NCBI GenBank assembly: GCA_015680685.1
Contig: MNCI01025282.1
Span: 45,136-109,135 of the forward strand
DNA from: Gnetum montanum
Lineage: Eukaryota; Streptophyta; Gnetopsida; Gnetales; Gnetaceae
Length of the DNA: 64,000 nt
Direction: 5' to 3'
The stretch's first letter is position 1; the number at the start of each line of letters is the position of its first letter. Under the pieces are notes generated by a model that worked only from the letters and a program-made list of their open reading frames with translations, had not been told where the DNA came from and searched no databases. A program made the position numbers and the translations under genes. This document shows, one piece after another, positions 57,981 through 64,000 of this stretch.

Positions 57981-57988
57981 CTTTTATA
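57981..57988 (-). promoter_or_regulatory. TATA box of the Tat-like LTR
   Basis: The minus strand reads TATAAAAG within CCTGTATAAAAGCCC. About 610 bp of U3 lies upstream, so transcription should start near 57955 and R-U5 would cover about 560 bp. Confidence 0.65.
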
Positions 57989-58084
57989 CAGGTTTTGATG
58001 TTAAATTCGGGTTGGGGAACACGTGGCGCGTTGACCGGGTGCAAAAGAATGAAATTTACAAGTGTACAACATGTTACATTTGCT

Positions 58085-58460
58085 AGACGTATACACTGAG
58101 CGTATACGCTGTATCAGGCGGGTGTAGACTCTAGGCGTATACACTGGGCGTATATGCTGGATGTGCTGGGCGTATACGCTGATGGTCGCTACATTGTGCC
58201 AAATCTTGCTCTACAGTGCTGCTTCCATGTCGTCTTTGAGGATTTCATGCCAGGCGTATGCATCAGTCGTACAAGCTGGACGTACTTGTGAGGAGTGTAC
58301 GCTGGTCGTACATGCTGGGCATATACGCTGGACGTATACGCTGTGAACTTTGGGCGTATACGCTGGGCATATACACTGAGAATGTCAGGAGTATACGCTG
58401 GGCGTATACGCTATGGATGTGAACTTGAGCATATACGCTGGATGTATACGCTAGGAATAC
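58085..58460 (-). repeat. Array of GCGTATACGC palindromes in U3
   Basis: Four perfect copies (58100-58109, 58170-58179, 58354-58363, 58402-58411) and about ten one- or two-base variants, often followed by TGG. They lie about 100-470 bp upstream of the TATA box. Confidence 0.8.
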
Positions 58461-58594
58461 ATACTTAGTGAAATTAAATATCTGATCTCTGAAGTTGCCA
58501 TGTTTGATACCAGATGTAGCCGTGGTCGTCTGCGGGTCGCAGTGACCTGCTTCTTGTTAGAAAAGTACTAAGCTCGAATATTTGTGGTGTTTCA

Positions 58595-58608
58595 TTGGCC
58601 CCTCTTTG
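58595..58608 (-). promoter_or_regulatory. Polypurine tract of the Tat-like element
   Basis: The minus strand reads CAAAGAGGGGCCAA directly before TGAAACACC. Confidence 0.7.
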
Positions 58609-59954
58609 TTGGCGCTTGGAGGAATCGACCCGAGAAGCGTCGACAAAGAAGTGCAAAACACCACAAGCAACTTGATAGAGACTTTGTCCTTTGCCACCTG
58701 ACTAGACATCATTGCACCGTGTTCCATAGTACATAGGATTGGGTAAGGGGAAATCTGTAGCTGGTAGGAAAATGAAGATTGTGGGGACTGGTAACCTGAC
58801 CAAGCGATTGTGCTTGGTAAAGGGGATGCTCTGGTGTGTATCATGCTGATCCTTGTCAACAGCCATTATTTAGCGAACTCGGAATCAAGCCGTGCAATGC
58901 GCGTTCTTTAGCAAAACAAGATTCTTGGTTAGTGTCCAAGAGGATTTGTTGGCGAGACCAAAGCCACGTGAGGACGTGTTGCATTCTTTGGAGGAACAGG
59001 GCCCTTGTTTGGTGTTTATGGAGAGTCTGTTGATGGAGAGCCAAAGCTATGCAACGAGATGTTCTTGATTGTTTTGGACATGAGTACTTGGTTCCAAGAC
59101 AACTGCCTTCCCGCCTGGGGTTTATATGGGAAGTTCCATGGGTCTTGATTGCCTTTTTTTATTTTTTTATTTTTTTTAGGAAGAANTGGGTCTTGATTGC
59201 CTTTTTTTATTTTTTTATTTTTTTTAGGAAGAAAATTTGTTTTGATCTTGTACTCATGCTCAAGTGCTACATTGTGTGTTGCAACTGCTTAAAGGTGTTA
59301 TAGTGCGCAACGATATGCTCAAAGTTTTGAGTGTACTGGGTGTATCAGACGTGTGGCTAAGTAGAGTATGTCACTGAGTAGATAAGGAATGTGCCGGGAA
59401 ATAGGGATGTGCTAGTCAACGACTTGATTTAGTCTTGCCACGTGGGCTGTGAACATTGCCTTATCTTGCTGCTTATGATGAAATGCATTCTTGTACGAAT
59501 ACCTCTAAGCGTCATCCTGCAAACATAACTCCAAGGAGACAAGAAAACCATGAGTGATTAAGCGAGCTTAGATTTAAGCAACTATGGATGGAATAAAGGC
59601 ACTGGAAGAGATTTCAAACACTGAATAGGAATGGTAGTAATGTTGGTAGGATCGTCTGATGGCGGGCGATGCAATGATTTTGATGAAGTTTGAATGTGGC
59701 CGCGGAAGGAGGAAGCAGAGATGGAGTTGCTAGTATACAGTCTTAGCAGACTATCATGGGTTAGTTTTATGTCATGACCCGTTGGACATTTCCCGTTTAG
59801 CGTCGTGGTGAACGTTACGTTGCCAGTTTCTAGCCTTAGCGGACCATGAAGAGGCAAACCAGTTTATAGTCTTAGCGAACTCTGGTGAATGCAACTGTGG
59901 CAGTTTACTGTCATGCTGGACGAGTGCTAGTTTATCATCATTACAGACATTGTG
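58609..59954 (-). other. 3' untranslated region of the Tat-like element
   Basis: No ORF recognised. 59730-59950 has degenerate relatives of the 37-bp units (CAGTTT, GTCATG). Long 3' UTRs are known in this lineage. Confidence 0.6.
59139..59233. repeat. 47-bp tandem duplication joined by a single N
   Basis: 59139-59185 and 59187-59233 are identical, with N at 59186. Probably an assembly artefact like the one at 3787. Confidence 0.85.
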
Positions 59955-60435
59955 TGGTATCAGTTTATTGTCATGATGCCAGGACCAACTGTGGTATTAG
60001 TTTTAAGTCATGATCCAGGACTATTCTATGGTATCAGTTTACCGTCATGATCCCAAGACGAGTTGTGGCATCAGTTTACCGTCATGATCCTAGGACAAGC
60101 TGTGGTATCAATTTACCGTCATGATCCCAGGACGAGCTGTGGTATCAGTTTTAAGTCATGATCCAAGACTATTCTATGGTATCAGTTTACCGTCATGATC
60201 CCAGGACGAGCTGTGGTATCAATTTTAAGTCATGATCCAGGACTATTCTATGGTATCAATTTACCGTCATGATCCCAGGACGAGCTGTGGTATCAGTTTA
60301 CCATCATGATCCCAGGACGAGCTGTGGTATCAGTTTTAAGTCATGATCTAGGACTATTCTATGGTATCAGTTTACCGTCATGATCCCAGGACGAGGTGTG
60401 GTATCAGTTTATAGTCGTGATGCCAGGACTCACAC
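59955..60435 (-). repeat. Tandem array of thirteen 37-bp units
   Basis: Thirteen consecutive 37-bp units beginning TGGTATCA (plus strand). Two unit types alternate irregularly: one with TTTACCGTCATGATCCC and GACGAGCTG, the other with TTTTAAGTCATGATCC and GACTATTCTA (units 2, 6, 8, 11). The array starts 16 bp beyond the integrase stop. Units decay toward the LTR side. Confidence 0.92.
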
Positions 60436-60451
60436 ATACCTGAGCTTGTTC

Positions 60452-61720
60452 TCAAATATAGAACGGTTTTAGGAACAAGTGATTGCTTGGATTGGCAAGC
60501 TCATTCCCTTCCATATCAACTAACTTGAATGCTCCATTTTCATATGCTTTGGTGACCAAATAGGGCCCTTCCCAATTGGCTGAGAATTTGTCCGAGTGTT
60601 CCCGAACGTCCTTAAGCACAAGGTCACCTTCCTTGATGGGGCGCTTATGAATGTCATGTCGATGGCACTGCCATTGTTGTTTTTGGTACCACTCAATCTG
60701 ATCGAGTGCACGTATGCGTTCCTCCTCTACTGAATCCATGTCAATGATGCGCAAGTCATTGTTTTGCCCATCGTTGAGGAGTCCGGAAAGCGTGATCCTT
60801 AAAGATGGTACCTGCAATTCCAGAGGTAAAACAGCTTCTGAACCATAAACAAGACTATATGGCATTTTACCTATTGAAGTTCAATGTGTAGCACAGTATG
60901 CCCACAATGCGTATACCAATTGTTCGTGCCACCTTCTCTTGCTTTGGGTAAGCATCCTTTTAAGTATTGTAATACTTGTTTTGTTTGTTGCCTCTGCTTG
61001 CCCATTGCTCTAAGGATAGTAAGGGGATGAAAACGAGTGTTTGATCCCTAGACTTTCACAAAAGGTTTTGGTCTTGGCACTGCTAAATTGTGGCCCGTTG
61101 TCAGTGATGATTATCATGGGAATGCCAAAGCGGGTTACAATGTTTTCGAGAATGAAATTGCACATGTGTTTAGATGTAGTTTTTTGAAGGGGAGCAGCTT
61201 CTACCCACTTCGTGAAGTATTCTGTTGCAGTTATGATGAAACTATGTCCTGTAGAAGATGAGGGTGTTATTGGTCCGATAAGGTCCAACCCCCATTTTTG
61301 AAAGGGCCACGTGATTTGCACCGTGTGCAACTCATTTGGTGGGACATGGATTAGGTTACTGTGTCTCTAGTAGGTACTACATGTTTTGGCCTTGGAAAGA
61401 CAGTCATACTCCATGTGTGGCCAATAGTAGCCTAAGCGTCTAATCTTTGTTGCCATCGCTTTTGGTGCGATATGTCCTCTCCATAGTCTGTCATGTACTT
61501 GTTCAACGATGGTTTGGGCTTCGGTGCTACTAACGCATGTTAGCAATATGCCTTCGTAGGATCGGTGGCACAAGGTGTCCACTACTAGTGCGTATTGCCT
61601 AGAACGTTTTCGTACCGTATCTTTTTGTGCATTCGTCAAGTGTTGCGATGTTTCACCGTGTAGAAGGTACTCTTTTATGTCATCATACCATTCTATCGCG
61701 TGTGTTGTACTAACGGACAC
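60452..61720 (-). pseudogene. Integrase of the Tat-like element
   Basis: Minus strand. 61720-61367: YALVVDTLCHRSYEGILLTC, VEQVHDRLWRGHIAPKAMA, YYWPHMEYDCLSKAKTCSTY, the zinc-binding domain (second His-Cys set partly changed). 61330-61010: core domain PFQKWGLDLIGPITPSSSTG (Asp), EYFTKWVEAAPLQKTTSKHM, IIITDNGPQFSSAKTKTF (Asp), GIKHSFSSPYYP. 60865-60452: MPYSLVYGSEAVLPLEL, IDMDSVEEERIRALDQIEWY and the chromatin-end region KEGDLVLKDVREHSDKFSAN, GPYLVTKAYENGAFKL. Between 61010 and 60865 the Glu region is broken. Few stops compared with other elements here. Confidence 0.9.
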
Positions 61721-62280
61721 TATTGGAACCTATCAAAGGTATTGGTTATTGGTTCGACACAACTCGTTATGGAGCTTGGAAACGTATGGAACATGTCAGG
61801 CGATATATTTAATGCTAAGGTGGCCAGTGCGTCTGCGATGGTATTATCATTTCTAGAGGTGTGTTGCACATCAATGTTTTCGAATTGTTTCATTAAGTGT
61901 TTTGCCAAGTCACAGTATGGTTGTAAATGTTGCACTTTGCATGTATAAACTGCTGTGACTTAGTTTACGACCAGTTGCGAGTCTCCTCTGACCACAAGTC
62001 ATGTGATGTCTAAAGCCAATGCTGCCACGAGACCTCTAAGGAAACCTTCGTACTCTACTATATTGTTGGTACAGTGAAAGTTGAAATGATAGGCAAAGGG
62101 TCTGATCTCCCCAGAGGGATAGGTGATGACAGTGGTAGCACTTCCCCCTCGAGAGGTGGATGCTCCGCCAAAGTTTAGAATGGCGTCGTAGTCATCGGGT
62201 ACTAAGTCTATTGCACTTATATTCTCATCTGGGAATTTTGGCTCTATTGTCACTTGATCGTGTGTTGGTGACACGGCCAT
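61720..62280 (-). pseudogene. Second (archaeal-type) RNase H of the Tat-like element
   Basis: Minus strand, after RNase H and before integrase. 62280-61999: ILNFGGASTSRGGSATTV, where the first catalytic Asp (normally FDGAS) is Gly, and NNIVEYEGFLRGLVAALAL (Glu kept). After a stop: LVVRGDSQLVVN (Asp kept), then LMKQFENIDVQHTSRNDNTI and ADALATLAL (last Asp). This is the usual Tat position. Confidence 0.85.
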
Positions 62281-62313
62281 TTGATTTGCTATGGCTTGAC
62301 CCTTAACTGATGA

Positions 62314-62690
62314 TTACGCTATGTAATGTAGGTCAAACTTAGCTATCATAACTTTCCAATGTGCTATCTGACTTATCTCGTAAATGTTTCCTGTGATGGC
62401 TCTGAGCACATTATCCTTGCAGATTATGTTAACTTGATTGTGGAAGAGGTAATGTCGCCATTTCTTTAGAGAAAATACTAAGGCTAAACATGACCTCTCT
62501 ATGTCGTTGTATTTCTTCTCATGGCCTACTAATGCATGGCTCAAGTAGTAGATGGGGACTTCAGTTCCATTATCTTGTTTTTGGCAAAGCATGGACATGA
62601 TTGATGAGTCCGAAGTTGCGAGGTAGATGTAAAATGGTTTATCATTTTGAGGTGGATAAACTGTGGGCAATTGGGTGAGTGCGCTTTAAT
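62314..62690 (-). pseudogene. RNase H (Ty3 type) of the Tat-like element
   Basis: Minus strand: PFYIYLATSDSSIMSMLCQK, VPIYYLSHALVGHEKKYNDI, ERSCLALVFSLKKWRHYLFH, then DNVLRAITGNIYEISQIAHW and IAKFDLHYIA. It joins RT after a frameshift near 62680. The first catalytic Asp of the Ty3 enzyme is not present in the LATSDSS segment, so this copy looks like a structural remnant. Confidence 0.8.
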
Positions 62691-63770
62691 ATTATCAAAC
62701 GCTTCCTGGCACTGTGGAGTCCATTCAAAATGGACGTTCTTGCACAACAAGTGATTCATAGGTTTTAATTTATCTGTTAGTTTTTCTATGAACCTTCTGA
62801 TGAATTGTAGTCTAGCTTGTAGACCTCGAAGTTCAGTAAGGTTGCCAGGTGGTTTTAGGTTTGTTATGGCCTTAACCTTATCGGGGTCTACTCGTATCCC
62901 TGCTTGTGAGGCTATGAACCCAAGCATTTTGCCTGTTTTGACTCCAAAAGTTTTCTTTGGATTAAGTCTCAACTCATATTTTAAACAACGTTTTAACACC
63001 AAGTCAAGGTCTTGTGCATGCTGTTGTGATGTTTTTGATTTAACCACGATGTCGTCCACGTAGTCGTTGAGCGAGTGTAATATGTAATCGCTAAAGATGA
63101 ATGTCATCGCCCTTTGATACATGGCCCCAGCATTTTTGAGACCGAAGGGCATCATTGTATAGCAAAAGGTTCCCCATGGTGTCATAAAGGTAGTCCGGAG
63201 CTGATGCTTCGAGTTAATACGTATCTGGTTGTATCCCGAGAAGCCATCCATAAAAGATAATAAGGCGTGCCTAGCGGTCGAGTCGACAAGTTGATCGATG
63301 CTGGGTAGGGGAAAATCATCTTTTACGGTTGTGACGTTAAGATCCCGGAAGTCAATGCATAAGCGAACGCTTCCGTTCTACTTCTTGACAATGACCATGT
63401 TGGATACCCATTCGGCGTAATCGACAGCTCGAATAAAACCAGCCTGATAAAGTTTGCTGATCTCATTGCGACCTGCCAATGCCACCTCGGGTTTAACCTT
63501 TCGTGCCTTTTGTTTTACAGGTCTCAATTTTGGATCAAGAATGATGTTGTGCTGGACGATTCGGGGATCCAACCCAAGCATGTCCATGTATGACCAAGCA
63601 AATGCCTTTATGTTGTCCCTAAGCACATTCTCTAGGTCTTTGGCCAATTGAGGTTGTAGTAATGTACTTAGTTTTAAAATCTTGGTCTCATTGTTAGACA
63701 TAACGATGGGGGTTTCGATCAATGGGTCTTCAGTGATATTCTCAGCTTCTATGTCAAGGGACTTTGTCAT
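62691..63770 (-). pseudogene. Reverse transcriptase of the Tat-like element
   Basis: Minus strand. 63770-63378: pre-RT region (LSTLLQPQLAKDLENVLRDN; IKAFAWSYMDMLGLDP; KPEVALAGRNEISKLYQAGF) to SNMVIVKK, then a TAG at about 63377, then NGSVRLCIDFRDLNVTTVKD and DDFPLPSIDQLVDSTA. 63251 onward: FSGYNQIRINSKHQLRTTFM, MMPFGLKNAGAMYQRAMTFI, DYVDDIVVKSK (active site intact), LGFIASQAGIRVDPDKVKAI, LTELRGLQARLQFIRRFIEK. Only one stop and one frameshift at the RNase H junction, so it is young. Confidence 0.92.
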
Positions 63771-64000
63771 ACCTTGGTAGTTATCTAGCGTTTGTTATGC
63801 CGAGGCTATGACTGCGTCGTCTATTGATAGACTTAGGTCGATGAGATTTATGTCAGTGTCTCTTGCGATTTGTCCGTGCGACCCATCGATGATTAATGGT
63901 ACGGATAAATGTTGATAATCCATCGGGCTTGCTCCTGCCAATAAACAGAGAGCAGAATGAGCTAGTGGGTACTATTCCATGTTCTTTGGCAATTTAAATT
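63771..64000 (-). pseudogene. Region upstream of RT in the Tat-like polyprotein
   Basis: The minus strand is in frame with RT through two stops (a TAA at about 63800 and a TAG near 63975): ALCLLAGASPMDYQHLSVPL, IIDGSHGQIARDTDINLIDL, LSIDDAVIASA. It is probably the end of the protease-side linker; the protease itself lies beyond the window. Confidence 0.6.

Larger units (their letters stand above)
57396..58594 (-). repeat. 3' LTR of the Tat-like element
   Basis: 1199 bp. On the minus strand it starts TGAAACACC after a polypurine tract and ends GACGGTACA. The left border falls where homology to element A gag stops. It contains a TATA box at 57981-57988 and a palindrome array upstream. Confidence 0.8.
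57396..64000 (-). mobile_element. Tat-like Ty3/gypsy element, 5' part outside window
   Basis: Minus strand: RT, RNase H, second RNase H, integrase, 3' UTR with a tandem array, polypurine tract and a 1.2-kb LTR ending at 57396. The integrase tail (MPYSLVYGSEAVLPLEL) and the second RNase H after the first are typical of the Tat group. It interrupts gag of element F. The DNA is richer in G+C and CpG than the rest, so it is the youngest large insertion. The gag and 5' LTR lie past 64000. Confidence 0.88.

Noticed and set aside
57737-57998. Open frames in the Tat-like LTR
   Set aside because: They lie in R/U5 of a 1.2-kb LTR and have no domain.
59049-59303. Open frame across the N at 59186
   Set aside because: It contains the N and the artefactual duplication, and is mostly poly-Phe from poly-T.
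59955-60435. CRISPR-like array
   Set aside because: Units are contiguous with no unique spacers, in a plant retrotransposon 3' UTR. It is a tandem repeat.
1-64000. Host protein gene, tRNA or rRNA gene
   Set aside because: No exon chain, tRNA fold or rRNA sequence was recognised; the only tRNA-like words are primer binding sites.

Overview
The window is plant nuclear DNA made almost entirely of decayed retrotransposons nested in one another. I find no convincing host gene, tRNA or rRNA gene. Evidence for a plant is the element set: Athila-like and Tat-like Ty3/gypsy elements, LINE reverse transcriptases and a LINE-type DUF4283 protein, AT-rich and CpG-poor DNA, and primer sites that read as CpG-decayed complements of plant tRNA-Asp. 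A seed plant with a large, repeat-rich genome is likely; the species cannot be told.

Layout. 1-673: LINE-type DUF4283 ORF (minus). About 920-1380 and 8009-8790: one LINE reverse transcriptase (minus), split by element A (1381-8008, minus, both LTRs, gag only). 8791-12200: AT-rich DNA without a recognised gene. 12229-15540: second LINE (minus; endonuclease, RT, zf-RVT). 15596 to about 34.1 kb: element D, a Ty3/gypsy element (minus) with an extra RNase H between protease and RT, split in its gag by element B (22362-31222, plus, both LTRs, gag plus a downstream ORF2, no pol). About 35.4-37.37 kb: gag relic E (plus). 37372 to about 51.7 kb: locus C (minus), an Athila-like element with gag, protease, RT, RNase H, integrase and ORF2 in the place where env-like ORFs sit; its two end LTRs belong to different subfamilies and other LTRs have landed in it. 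About 51.7-57.395 kb: element F (minus; ORF2 piece, spacer with a solo LTR, gag), cut by a younger Tat-like element (57396 to the window end, minus).

How the parts relate. A, B, E and F look like pol-less relatives of the Athila-like family for which C is the pol-carrying copy: they share gag, a tRNA-Asp-type primer site, TGATGA...TCATCA LTR ends and a conserved spacer. In B, C and F the spacer in front of ORF2 repeats the palindromic U3 motif used by LTRs of the same family (GATATC type or GATGGGGCC type). In B and F a TATA-like box follows, and ORF2 opens just after a branch-point-like and splice-acceptor-like sequence. ORF2 may therefore be expressed separately, by its own LTR-derived promoter, by splicing, or both. 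This is the most interesting signal in the window.

All large ORFs carry stops or frameshifts, so nothing here looks able to move by itself. Each run of single Ns sits at a local duplication or inversion, which suggests assembly artefacts.
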